DNA of 6,213 nucleotides, taken from the NCBI GenBank assembly GCA_030626045.1, contig DAOUPS010000054.1, positions 1 to 6,213 on the forward strand, read 5' to 3'. Shown here piece by piece: positions 1 through 5,531 of the stretch. The position numbers were made by a program, and so were the translations under genes. The notes beneath the pieces are model-generated. The model worked only from the letters and a program-made list of their open reading frames with translations, had not been told where the DNA came from and did no database searches. This DNA is from a bacterium (lineage in GTDB: Bacteria > Patescibacteriota > Minisyncoccia > Moranbacterales > DUUL01). Each line of letters opens with the position of its first letter. Position 1 is the stretch's first letter.

Positions 1-160
1 CTACAAAAGCAAGCACATAATGTTCTGGTAACGGAATAAATATCCAACCAGTGACACAAATTACAACAAGAAAATCAATAAACTTTCCTTCAACTTTCGG
101 TGTATTATTTTCTGTCATTTCTGTTTCTGAAAACTTTTCTGTTTTTGGATTTTCCATCAT
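1..160 (-). CDS. Small membrane protein, unknown function (3' part outside window)
   Basis: I do not recognise this gene. The visible 53 residues begin MMENPKTEKFSETEM and form a polar, Glu/Lys/Thr-rich N-terminal tail of about 26 residues. A hydrophobic stretch follows (about residues 27-43, including FIDFLVVICVTGWIFIPL), which looks like a first membrane span; the frame is still open at the window edge. The start is supported by a G-rich ribosome-binding tract (GGGGG) about six bases upstream of the first of two adjacent ATG codons. The gene lies 64 bases downstream of another membrane-protein gene on the same strand whose start, ATGATGGAAAAT, is identical over 12 bases, so the pair may be co-transcribed. 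The complete product, number of spans and role cannot be judged from this fragment. Confidence 0.6.
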   Translation of the reverse strand, partial: MMENPKTEKFSETEMTENNTPKVEGKFIDFLVVICVTGWIFIPLPEHYVLAFV

Positions 161-183
161 TTTTCGCCCCCTTTTTCTTTAAT

Positions 184-214
184 GCAGGCTGTCCGTTTTT
201 TGCGAACAGCCTGC
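184..214. repeat. Intergenic hairpin between the two membrane-protein genes
   Basis: A perfect 9-bp inverted repeat, GCAGGCTGT (184-192) and ACAGCCTGC (206-214), encloses a 13-base T-rich loop. On the minus strand it follows the stop of the 225-740 gene by 10 bases and precedes the next start by 23 bases. No run of T follows the stem in the minus direction, so it is a poor intrinsic terminator. It could instead be a 3'-end stabiliser or a site that tunes expression of the second gene. Confidence 0.5.
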
Positions 215-224
215 TGGAAGTTTT

Positions 225-740
225 TCAGACATTCTCAAACTTTATACAGACCTTGTTTGATGCTTTTTGAAAAACCTGGAAAAGTTTATTTATCTGATCT
301 TTAGTTTTCTCCTTTTGATTTCGCCACACTTCTGTTTTTGTGTAAACCCGGGTTTTCCAAACAATTACGGCGATAAACTTAATGCTTAATAATAATACCA
401 AAAAAGTTTTTGGATATTCTATTACGGCAGAGATTATGAGACAGATCATCCCACTAATTAACCCACCGAAAAGAGCAATGACACATAGAAGAGTGATGGT
501 AGCGAGTTCTGTTATTATTACATCGCAATGCAACTGACACATATTTTCTGGTGGTGTGCACATAGCTTTGCTACCATACAGAGCATACAGATAAGGCGCT
601 ACGCCATCTTTTTTGATATGCCATTTTCCATTTATTCTTCTGACACAAAGCAGGAAAACAAAAGTGGGGATAATTACAAAGAATATGATCGCTCCCTTAA
701 TCAATCCAGCTATCAACAATAATTCTAAATTTTCCATCAT
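225..740 (-). CDS. Multi-span membrane protein, unknown function
   Basis: This 171-residue protein matches no family I recognise. Residues 7-32 form a long hydrophobic segment ending in a basic RRINGKWHIKK stretch. Residues 73-107 are long enough for one or two further spans, and residues 112-128 form another before a Lys/Arg-rich tail (129-171). The basic stretch and tail suggest cytoplasmic sides for those segments. The loop between the first and second hydrophobic blocks carries three cysteines (61, 68, 72) in CTPPENMCQLHC, which could form a disulfide or bind a metal. Translation is well supported: AGGAGG stands 4 bases before the first ATG and 7 before the second, so Met2 may be the true start. 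The stop is TGA. A similar MMEN-starting membrane gene follows on the same strand. Expression as a real gene is likely; the role is unknown. Confidence 0.75.
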   Translation of the reverse strand: MMENLELLLIAGLIKGAIIFFVIIPTFVFLLCVRRINGKWHIKKDGVAPYLYALYGSKAMCTPPENMCQLHCDVIITELATITLLCVIALFGGLISGMICLIISAVIEYPKTFLVLLLSIKFIAVIVWKTRVYTKTEVWRNQKEKTKDQINKLFQVFQKASNKVCIKFENV

Positions 741-744
741 CTTT

Positions 745-750
745 CCTCCT
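745..750 (-). promoter_or_regulatory. Strong Shine-Dalgarno AGGAGG for the 225-740 gene
   Basis: AGGAGG on the minus strand stands 4 bases before the ATG at 740 and 7 bases before the in-frame ATG at 737. The usual spacing favours the second ATG. This is the clearest ribosome-binding site in the window; the Cys-rich and CAP-protein genes lack one. Confidence 0.8.
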
Positions 751-806
751 TTTCATTATGTTATTCAATTTTCAAACAACTTTCCATCTTTAAATCAGAA
801 CAGTTC

Positions 807-835
807 ATGATGAGCAAAATTTAACAAAATGTCAA
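807..835 (-). promoter_or_regulatory. Candidate sigma70-type promoter for the 225-740 gene
   Basis: The minus strand has a perfect TTGACA (835-830), a 17-base spacer and CATCAT (812-807), which matches TATAAT at 4 of 6 positions. Transcription would start near 800, giving a leader of about 60 bases. The -10 is weak, so the call rests mainly on the -35 and the spacing. Confidence 0.35.
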
Positions 836-904
836 TGACCGTGAGAGGCTAAATGCTTAAAAACAGCTGAAAATAAGGGTTTTGAAATATTTTTATCAAA
901 ATTG

Positions 905-933
905 TTGACAAAAAACAGGGGATCTAGTAGAGT
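905..933 (+). promoter_or_regulatory. Candidate sigma70-type promoter for the TrmB-family gene
   Basis: A perfect TTGACA (905-910) is followed by a 17-base spacer and TAGAGT (928-933), 4 of 6 matches to TATAAT. Transcription would start near 940 and give a leader of about 120 bases that contains the 998-1049 hairpin. The inverted repeat TTTTGA/TCAAAA at 880-901 lies immediately upstream and could be a regulator site. Confidence 0.45.
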
Positions 934-997
934 GGTTAAGAAGTGAAATGCTAGCAAGATAATATTAGAATTCGCGGAGTATGCTAAGTTTTTCAAA

Positions 998-1049
998 TCC
1001 CTCTTAATCCCCCTTTTCCCTGCCTCGTCGGCAGGCAGGCAAAGAGGGA
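998..1049 (+). repeat. GC-rich fold-back in the TrmB leader, overlapping its Shine-Dalgarno
   Basis: The outer arms TCCCTCTT (998-1005) and AAGAGGGA (1042-1049) are perfect 8-bp complements. Inside them, CCTGCC (1019-1024) and GGCAGG (1030-1035) form a 6-bp stem around the loop TCGTC. The right outer arm overlaps GAGGGAG (1044-1050), the only plausible Shine-Dalgarno for the ATG at 1062, so the folded RNA would hide it. The composition differs sharply from the AT-rich surroundings. I associate CCTGCC/GGCAGG-type fold-backs with dispersed short repeats in Patescibacteria; that is recollection and unchecked. It may be an inserted repeat, a translational switch, or both. Confidence 0.6.
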
Positions 1050-1061
1050 GAAACAAGAAAT

Positions 1062-1814
1062 ATGGATCAAGATTTATTAAAACTCCTGGAGCAGTCCGGT
1101 TTTACGGAAAAGGAAGCGCGGGTGTATCTGGCGCTTTTGGAATTGGGGCAAGGAACGGTAACGAAAATTTCCAGATTAACCGAACTCAAGCGCTCCATTA
1201 TTTATGTGATTCTGGAAGGCCTTATCAAAAGAGGCTACGTCAGCGAGTTGCCAGCTAAAAAGATCAACAGCTATCAAGCCATTGACCCATCTGCCATTCT
1301 TAATCAGCTTAAAATTACCGCCAAGAATTTTTCCGAAATGCTGCCGATTCTCAGGAGCCTTCACAATAAAGGTGAGAAGCGGCCCAAAATTACTTATTGT
1401 GAAACTAAAAAAGGAATTTGGAATATATATGAAGAAATAAACCGTTCGGAAAAACCGTTTTTCATTTCCAATTATGTCCGTGTGGAAAAGTGCTTTCCCG
1501 GCTCGGTGGAAAAATGGGTCAGCAATGTCCAAAAAGGAATTTACCGTCCCGAGGCACGCCATCTTATACCGAGCGATTCGAAAAATAAAGAAATAGCTGA
1601 AAAATTTTTGCGATTGCCGGTTGAACAGGAAATCAGAACTTTAGGAAAATTAAACAACAGCCAAATGGACTTTACGCTGTATGAAAATAAGCTGGCCATT
1701 ACTTCGCTGGAAGACAAGCCGTTTATCGTAGTAATTGAATCGGAAGAGCTGGTCAAATCCATGCGCCCGATTTTTGAATTGGCATGGAATAAAGGAAAGA
1801 CTTTAAAAAAGTAG
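1062..1814 (+). CDS. TrmB-family winged helix-turn-helix transcriptional regulator
   Basis: This is a 250-residue cytoplasmic DNA-binding protein. Residues 1-77 form the TrmB-type winged helix: LLEQSGFTEKEARVYLALLE, then a helix-turn-helix (about 33-57, with ELKRSIIYVILEGL as the likely recognition helix) and a wing (58-74, GYVSELPAKKINSYQAIDP). A helical linker follows (about 77-103). The C-terminal part (108-245) resembles the effector region of short TrmB proteins in uncultured bacteria, with a hydrophobic strand FIVVIESEELVKSM and a closing helix. In known TrmB proteins this part senses sugars or other small ligands; no ligand can be named here. The start is the only suitable one, with GAGGGAG 11 bases upstream, although that site lies in a hairpin. 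The gene is monocistronic, divergent from the membrane-protein pair and convergent with the Cys-rich gene. Its targets are unknown; the divergent genes are the obvious candidates. Confidence 0.88.
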   Translation: MDQDLLKLLEQSGFTEKEARVYLALLELGQGTVTKISRLTELKRSIIYVILEGLIKRGYVSELPAKKINSYQAIDPSAILNQLKITAKNFSEMLPILRSLHNKGEKRPKITYCETKKGIWNIYEEINRSEKPFFISNYVRVEKCFPGSVEKWVSNVQKGIYRPEARHLIPSDSKNKEIAEKFLRLPVEQEIRTLGKLNNSQMDFTLYENKLAITSLEDKPFIVVIESEELVKSMRPIFELAWNKGKTLKK

Positions 1815-1856
1815 AGTCTTTGCAATTGTAAAAAATATTTGCCTACTTTCCATAAT

Positions 1857-1889
1857 AGTAAAAACCCGGCTAAATACCGGGTTTTTACT
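1857..1889. terminator. Bidirectional intrinsic terminator between convergent genes
   Basis: A perfect 13-bp stem pairs AGTAAAAACCCGG (1857-1869) with CCGGGTTTTTACT (1877-1889) around the loop CTAAATA. The core is CCCGG/CCGGG with an A run on one side and a T run on the other, so it works as a terminator in both directions. It sits 42 bases after the TrmB stop and 15 bases after the stop of the minus-strand Cys-rich gene, and serves both. Confidence 0.92.
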
Positions 1890-1904
1890 TACCTCAAAGC
1901 TTCT

Positions 1905-3974
1905 CTACTTGCCTAGATGCCGCATTTTTCGCGTTAGGAAAATTCCTGCCAGCACCATTATTGTCAGTACAGCGGAAATGAGCAATATTGTCATAACTCC
2001 GATACCGGAAGCCGGTGCAACTTTCAGAGCCCTATAGCCAAAGTCCGCTTTAGTGTGATCATCATGATCATTCTTTAAGCGCACATTGGTTTTGTTATCC
2101 TTTTTACCGTCAGGATCATATGTTTGGACATAGTTTTCAACATCCGTGTCCTTAACCCTTACTCGATACTTACCCTTACATAGATCCTTGAACTTATATT
2201 TTCCCTTGCTATTAGTTTTATCTCTGAATACTTCATCATCGGAATTTCCAAACTTATCATCCGAACCGGCCCAGGTTAATTTCATGTCTACCTTTGCCAT
2301 ACCTTGTTCGTTTGCGTCCTGGACACCATCACTATTTACGTCATTCCAGACATAATTACCAATACTGCCATCGCAATCGTCTTTCTCTTCCTCTTCTTCT
2401 TTCTCGGTCATACAACTTGAACTGCATCCATCACCGTTAACATTGTTCCCGTCATCACATTCTTCGCTCGGATCAAGAACACCGTCGCCGCAAGAAGGAC
2501 AAATGCAATCAACTTCCGATAGGCAGGCGTCATTTCTGCAATGATCTTGATAACAGGAATATCCTCCATCACAACCGATACCGTCATTACAGTTTTCATT
2601 GCATGAGTCAGGCTTCATACAATCGGCGCTGCATCCATCACCGTTAACATTGTTCCCGTCATCACATTCTTCGCTCGGATCAAGAACACCGTCGCCGCAA
2701 GAAGGACAAATGCAATCAACTTCCGATAGGCAGGCGTCATTTCTACAATGATCTTGATAACAGGAATATCCTCCATCACAACCGATACTTTGAGTGCATT
2801 GATCATCACAAGCATCCGGTTTTTCACAGCTTGCGCTGCATCCGTCATCGTTAACTGTATTCCCGTCATCGCATTCTTCACCGGGATCAAGTGTTCCATC
2901 ACCGCATGATGATCCCGTTATTGTTTCTTCTTCGCAAATTTCCGTGCAATATGTACAGCTTTGACCATAAATAGGAGTACACTTCTGTCCATTGAGTGCT
3001 CCTTCATCACATTCCTCATATTGCGATTCAAGGCTGCCATCACCGCAATATGGCCCTTTTATTGTTATGTATTCACAATTTTCAGAGCAGTATGAACAAT
3101 TATCATTATAATCCGGTGTACATTCTTTACCATTGTCATCACCTTCATCACATTCCTCGCCCTTTTCCACTTTATTGTCTCCGCAAAATGGACACTTTAT
3201 TAGCGCCCAATAAATACTGTCTTCTGTGTCCACGCTAAGAGTATAATTCCCTTGTTGTTCGACAAAATAGTTTCCGACCACAGCTCCCTGCACCCCATCC
3301 GGAGAAGGCTGGTCGTATGTTTGATCAACAAGCACGCCATTATTCCCCTCAACTTTTACAGTCAATGGTCTTGTATCGATATTTCCGCCCGGAGCATTGT
3401 TTGTGTACTTGTCGAAGAAAACATATGAGTATTCGCCCGGCGTCAGAAACATTACATTTTTCTTTTTGTCGTTATAAATATACTGAAACGTGTTTATGTC
3501 ATAAACCGGCCTGGCTGAATCTTGAGCGATAAATCCTTGTACGCCTCGAGCGCCGTAATTGTACGATCCTGAAATACCTATCGTCGAACCACTGTCAACA
3601 TTGCGTAAAATTCTCACTCTTCCATCAGTAAAACTTAGTATATCCAATGTTTCTGAATGCCCATTAACAGTTACGGACACCTCTGCTTCTTTTGAAGCAA
3701 AAACTAAAAGTTGATTACGGTTAATATCAAACGATGTCTCAATAGGGCCAAACGGATCATCGCTTTCGTAAAGATAAAGCTCTCCTTCGCCACTGCATGA
3801 TCTTATGGGAAATTTTTTAACATGAGACTGGGGACAACGCTGAACCCCATCATGAACATTTGTAATGGCACGCCGCAGATCAAGTCCTCTTTCCTGAAAA
3901 ATTTTATATGTTACAGAAGCTACAAAAACAATAATGACCCCAATGATGATGACAACGGTAAGTATTTTTTTCAT
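1905..3974 (-). CDS. Cys-rich DUF4215-repeat surface protein with SdrD_B-like domain and C-terminal anchor
   Basis: This 689-residue protein is probably a stalk- or adhesin-like protein outside the cell. Residues 1-26 form a signal anchor (MKKILTVVIIIGVIIVFVAS). Residues 60-258 look beta-rich. Residues 261-534 hold 42 cysteines in five modules starting CGD at 264, 310, 357, 426 and 495; the last three carry the DUF4215/Myxococcus Cys-rich signature CGDG-LDP-EECDDGN-V--DGCS. The modules should be disulfide-linked, with acidic loops that may bind calcium. An acidic linker (EKEEEEEKDD, 524-533) leads to an SdrD_B-like domain (538-648, IGNYVWNDVNSDGVQDANEQG). APASG (653-657), a hydrophobic span (about 658-680) and a basic tail RKMRH end the protein; this resembles a degenerate sortase signal or a plain membrane anchor. 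The start has no Shine-Dalgarno but lies about 29 bases from a good promoter. The gene stands alone. No enzymatic motif is visible, and the binding partner is unknown. Confidence 0.87.
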   Translation of the reverse strand: MKKILTVVIIIGVIIVFVASVTYKIFQERGLDLRRAITNVHDGVQRCPQSHVKKFPIRSCSGEGELYLYESDDPFGPIETSFDINRNQLLVFASKEAEVSVTVNGHSETLDILSFTDGRVRILRNVDSGSTIGISGSYNYGARGVQGFIAQDSARPVYDINTFQYIYNDKKKNVMFLTPGEYSYVFFDKYTNNAPGGNIDTRPLTVKVEGNNGVLVDQTYDQPSPDGVQGAVVGNYFVEQQGNYTLSVDTEDSIYWALIKCPFCGDNKVEKGEECDEGDDNGKECTPDYNDNCSYCSENCEYITIKGPYCGDGSLESQYEECDEGALNGQKCTPIYGQSCTYCTEICEEETITGSSCGDGTLDPGEECDDGNTVNDDGCSASCEKPDACDDQCTQSIGCDGGYSCYQDHCRNDACLSEVDCICPSCGDGVLDPSEECDDGNNVNGDGCSADCMKPDSCNENCNDGIGCDGGYSCYQDHCRNDACLSEVDCICPSCGDGVLDPSEECDDGNNVNGDGCSSSCMTEKEEEEEKDDCDGSIGNYVWNDVNSDGVQDANEQGMAKVDMKLTWAGSDDKFGNSDDEVFRDKTNSKGKYKFKDLCKGKYRVRVKDTDVENYVQTYDPDGKKDNKTNVRLKNDHDDHTKADFGYRALKVAPASGIGVMTILLISAVLTIMVLAGIFLTRKMRHLGK
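2422..2581 (-). repeat. Internal duplication, C-terminal copy
   Basis: This 160-base unit is identical to 2629-2788 except at one base (2538 versus 2745). The two copies have a period of 207 bases (69 codons). It encodes residues 466-518 of the Cys-rich protein. The one difference is a synonymous Cys codon change (TGC here, TGT in the other copy), which points to recent duplication or gene conversion. Confidence 0.95.
2629..2788 (-). repeat. Internal duplication, N-terminal copy
   Basis: This is the partner of 2422-2581 and encodes residues 397-449, from IGCDGGYSCYQDHC to NNVNGDGCS, identical in protein to the other copy. The 47 bases between the copies (2582-2628), the remainder of the 69-codon unit, are less alike to the matching stretch upstream, so only the core was recently homogenised. 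Confidence 0.95.
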
Positions 3975-4009
3975 TTTTTGTTTTTTAGCAAGAATTGTTC
4001 ATTTTGCTT

Positions 4010-4037
4010 ATTATAACATATTCGTTTTTTTATACAA
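4010..4037 (-). promoter_or_regulatory. Extended -10 promoter for the Cys-rich surface protein
   Basis: The minus strand reads TG-T-TATAAT: a perfect -10 (4015-4010) with the upstream TG (4018-4017) that can replace a strong -35. A partial -35, TTGTAT (4037-4032), stands 16 bases upstream. Transcription would start near 4003, leaving a leader of about 29 bases without a Shine-Dalgarno before the ATG at 3974. Confidence 0.7.
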
Positions 4038-4039
4038 AA

Positions 4040-4051
4040 GACAGCACTGTC
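4040..4051. promoter_or_regulatory. Small palindrome beside the Cys-rich gene promoter
   Basis: GACAG-CA-CTGTC is a 5-bp inverted repeat around a 2-base centre, immediately upstream of the -35 region. It could be a protein-binding site, but repeats this short arise by chance. Confidence 0.2.
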
Positions 4052-4129
4052 CCGTGAATTCTCTGCTTGTAAATAGACAGAAAATATTCCGGGTTAAAAA
4101 TTACCTATTTATCACTTTTCTGCATGTTA

Positions 4130-4169
4130 ATAAATAAACAATCCCGAGTGTTCGGGATTGTTTATTTAT
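4130..4169. terminator. 18-bp-stem intrinsic terminator
   Basis: A perfect 18-bp stem pairs 4130-4147 with 4152-4169 around the loop GTGT. The GC core is ATCCCGA/TCGGGAT, flanked by A/T-rich arms that give a T-rich 3' side on both strands. On the minus strand it would end transcripts from the CAP-protein gene about 300 bases after its stop and shield the Cys-rich gene promoter. No plus-strand gene feeds into it. Confidence 0.8.
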
Positions 4170-4284
4170 AGTGTCTTAAAGAAGACTAGAGAAGAGATTT
4201 CTACTCTAAGGAGTTAACAAAGGCATGCTTTGTCTTTTTGTTTTTGTTTGTATTCAGTTGTAAGGTACAAATTAAAATATTTAT

Positions 4285-4451
4285 GGGATTGTTCCCAAAC
4301 TAGCTCCGTTAGCAAAAATTAGGAAATTTTATTCACAGCGAAGAAATAAAATTCTTAGTTATGCATTAGCATAGGTAATAATTTTTTTCAAAGCTGTGGA
4401 TCCCGCTTAGCGGGAACAATTTTTGGTAGGAGTTAGTTTGGCAACAGTCCC
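4285..4451. repeat. MITE-like fold-back element with 23-bp imperfect inverted ends
   Basis: The ends at 4285-4307 and 4429-4451 are inverted copies matching at 20 of 23 positions, beginning GGGATTGTT and GGGACTGTT when each is read inward. A shared CAAAAATT lies just inside each end with a 2-base offset. The interior holds three more hairpins: AATTTTATT/AATAAAATT (4325-4333 and 4345-4353), TATGC/GCATA (4360-4373), and CCCGCT-t-AGCGGG (4403-4415). There is no coding capacity and no obvious target-site duplication. It starts 17 bases after the CAP-protein stop. It could be a non-autonomous mobile repeat, a structured 3' untranslated region, or a small RNA. I have no match for it from memory that I would trust. 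Confidence 0.6.
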
Positions 4452-4467
4452 TTGATATCAAAAAATA

Positions 4468-5529
4468 CTATCCTTTGGAGTGGCATACGTCAAGCAGTTT
4501 TTCTTCTTCCTTTTCAAGTATCCAGACATTTCCGATCATAACTACACATGCCAGCATAAACCCGGCTAAAATAACGTTCTGTGAATTAATTACTTTCTCC
4601 TTTGCAATTAAGGATGCAGATTTCATTGATGCAACAGCGCTTAAAGTTTTTTCGTTTTCCTTTTGGCCAGTATTTAAAATATATTCCGCGTAAGCTGCTT
4701 TGGGAACTCGAAAATAGAACGCTTCTTGTCCCTTGGACTGAGCTTTTACAATAATTGCATCCTCGTTGAGGTTTATCTCCTGAAGAGAGATAAGACTCAT
4801 ATATTTGTGATTTTGAATTTGGCTAAGAGGAAAATAATGGCTTCCGACCTGTACTTCGACATTTAAAGGTTCGCCGGAAAGCTTCGCATAAACGATCATT
4901 TCACTTTCTTCCGCTCCTTCCCATGGGCGCACTGAAACTTCTTGGAGCTTTATTCCGCTGTTTGACTCTTCGTTGTTCTCTGATCCAGCTACTATGTTAT
5001 TTTCGTTAAGCGGATCTCCAAAAAACTGGACGGCCACTTGCGTTTCTTTCCCGTTAATAATTCCTTTCATGGTCGCGACGCCAATTTCTTTGTATCGTTC
5101 AGACACAATATTCTCTCGATGAGTTTCACTCTTCATCCACGCGCGGTGAACAGAGACTACCGATGAAAAATCCATTGCAAGATTTTCTCCAGCATACCTG
5201 TATTGATACTCAACTTTATCCAGCCAATACCATGGATTTACACTTTGCGGAGATGTGTGCGAAAAGTAATTATTGCCAATCATATCTTGGGCTTTGAGAA
5301 ATGCCGCTTTATTAAGCATATCATTTTCTTGCAATTCTTGAAGGCCAATTATTCTCCGCTCATGATTGACTTGATCGATGATCTCTTTTTCAATACCAGA
5401 ATCAGAGGCATAAGCATATTCAACAACAAGCGACAAACATAGCGTTACTATGCAAAAAATTCCTATTCTTATTTTATTTTTGTTTTCCGACTTCACATTC
5501 ATAATATGTTGATTGTATTTTTGTTCCAT
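4468..5529 (-). CDS. Exported CAP/SCP-domain protein with C-terminal membrane anchor
   Basis: This 353-residue protein belongs to the CAP (SCP/PR-1, YkwD-like) superfamily. A basic N-terminus (to about 21) precedes a hydrophobic signal segment (22-40) and a likely cleavage site after AYA (39-41). The CAP domain spans about 46-172: VNHERRIIGLQEL, then YFSHTSP (H91), GENLA (E115), SETHREN (H137) and EIGVA, ending with VAVQFFGDP. These His and Glu residues lie where the family's cavity residues sit. Bacterial CAP proteins are exported and mostly of unknown activity. Residues 190-285 look beta-rich with no named match. A hydrophobic span (about 317-338) and an acidic tail end the protein, so it is probably tethered to the membrane with the CAP domain outside. 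The start is uncertain: Met1 has no Shine-Dalgarno and follows a hairpin by 2-7 bases, and Met10 (5502) would still keep the signal segment. It has its own promoter at 5584-5612. Confidence 0.88.
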   Translation of the reverse strand: MEQKYNQHIMNVKSENKNKIRIGIFCIVTLCLSLVVEYAYASDSGIEKEIIDQVNHERRIIGLQELQENDMLNKAAFLKAQDMIGNNYFSHTSPQSVNPWYWLDKVEYQYRYAGENLAMDFSSVVSVHRAWMKSETHRENIVSERYKEIGVATMKGIINGKETQVAVQFFGDPLNENNIVAGSENNEESNSGIKLQEVSVRPWEGAEESEMIVYAKLSGEPLNVEVQVGSHYFPLSQIQNHKYMSLISLQEINLNEDAIIVKAQSKGQEAFYFRVPKAAYAEYILNTGQKENEKTLSAVASMKSASLIAKEKVINSQNVILAGFMLACVVMIGNVWILEKEEEKLLDVCHSKG

Positions 5530-5531
5530 AC

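Larger units (their letters stand above)
741..1061. other. Divergent intergenic control region
   Basis: This 321-base gap separates the minus-strand membrane gene from the plus-strand TrmB regulator. It is AT-rich except for the last 50 bases. It holds a TTGACA-type promoter candidate on each strand, a 6-bp inverted repeat TTTTGA/TCAAAA (880-885 and 896-901) just upstream of the plus-strand -35, and the GC-rich fold-back at 998-1049. A 74-codon minus-strand frame crosses it but has no protein-like character. Because TrmB-type regulators often control adjacent genes, this region is the natural place for an operator; that is inference. Confidence 0.6.
3975..4467. other. Long non-coding gap with terminator and fold-back element
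   Basis: These 493 bases between two minus-strand genes hold no convincing gene. They contain the promoter of the Cys-rich gene (4010-4037), a small palindrome (4040-4051), a strong hairpin terminator (4130-4169), a weak hairpin ACAAAG-gcatg-CTTTGT (4217-4233) followed by a T-rich stretch on the plus strand, and the inverted-repeat element at 4285-4451. The short plus-strand frames here are AT-rich and lack ribosome-binding sites. Confidence 0.6.

Noticed and set aside
225..227. TGA at the end of the membrane-protein gene as a possible glycine codon (code 25, as in some Patescibacteria)
   Set aside because: No confident gene here contains an in-frame TGA, and reading through would run into the next gene in a different frame; the ordinary stop reading is simpler.
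911..1006. tRNA-like motifs: AGAGTGGTTAAG (930-939 region) resembling a D-loop and TTCAAATCC (992-1000 region) resembling a T-loop
   Set aside because: The bases around the T-loop-like motif do not pair as a T-stem, no matching acceptor stem or anticodon arm can be drawn, and the spacing would need a long variable arm that is not formed.
832..1056. Minus-strand 74-codon frame with a protein-like CLPADEAGKRG stretch
   Set aside because: The stretch is the translation of the GC-rich fold-back at 998-1049; the frame lies across two promoter candidates and has no Shine-Dalgarno.
1176..1562. Minus-strand 128-codon open frame inside the TrmB-family gene
   Set aside because: It is antisense to a clear winged-helix protein, has no ribosome-binding site and no recognisable domain.
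2408..2902. Two minus-strand frames (63 and 95 codons) sharing repeated sequence such as VVMEDIPVIKII
   Set aside because: They are out-of-frame readings of the duplicated DUF4215 coding sequence, so their similarity to each other is explained by the DNA repeat.
4185..4216. TTTCTACT within 4198-4205, reminiscent of a Cas12a-type CRISPR repeat
   Set aside because: There is only one occurrence, the paired half of the repeat hairpin is missing, there are no spaced copies and no cas gene in the window.
4217..4239. Hairpin ACAAAG-gcatg-CTTTGT followed by T-rich sequence as a plus-strand terminator
   Set aside because: The stem is only 6 bp, AT-rich, and no plus-strand gene lies upstream to be terminated.
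4285..4451. Interpretation of the fold-back as 6S RNA because of its length and long imperfect stem
   Set aside because: The stem is limited to the ends, the interior forms separate hairpins rather than one central bubble, and the characteristic 6S conserved segments are not seen.
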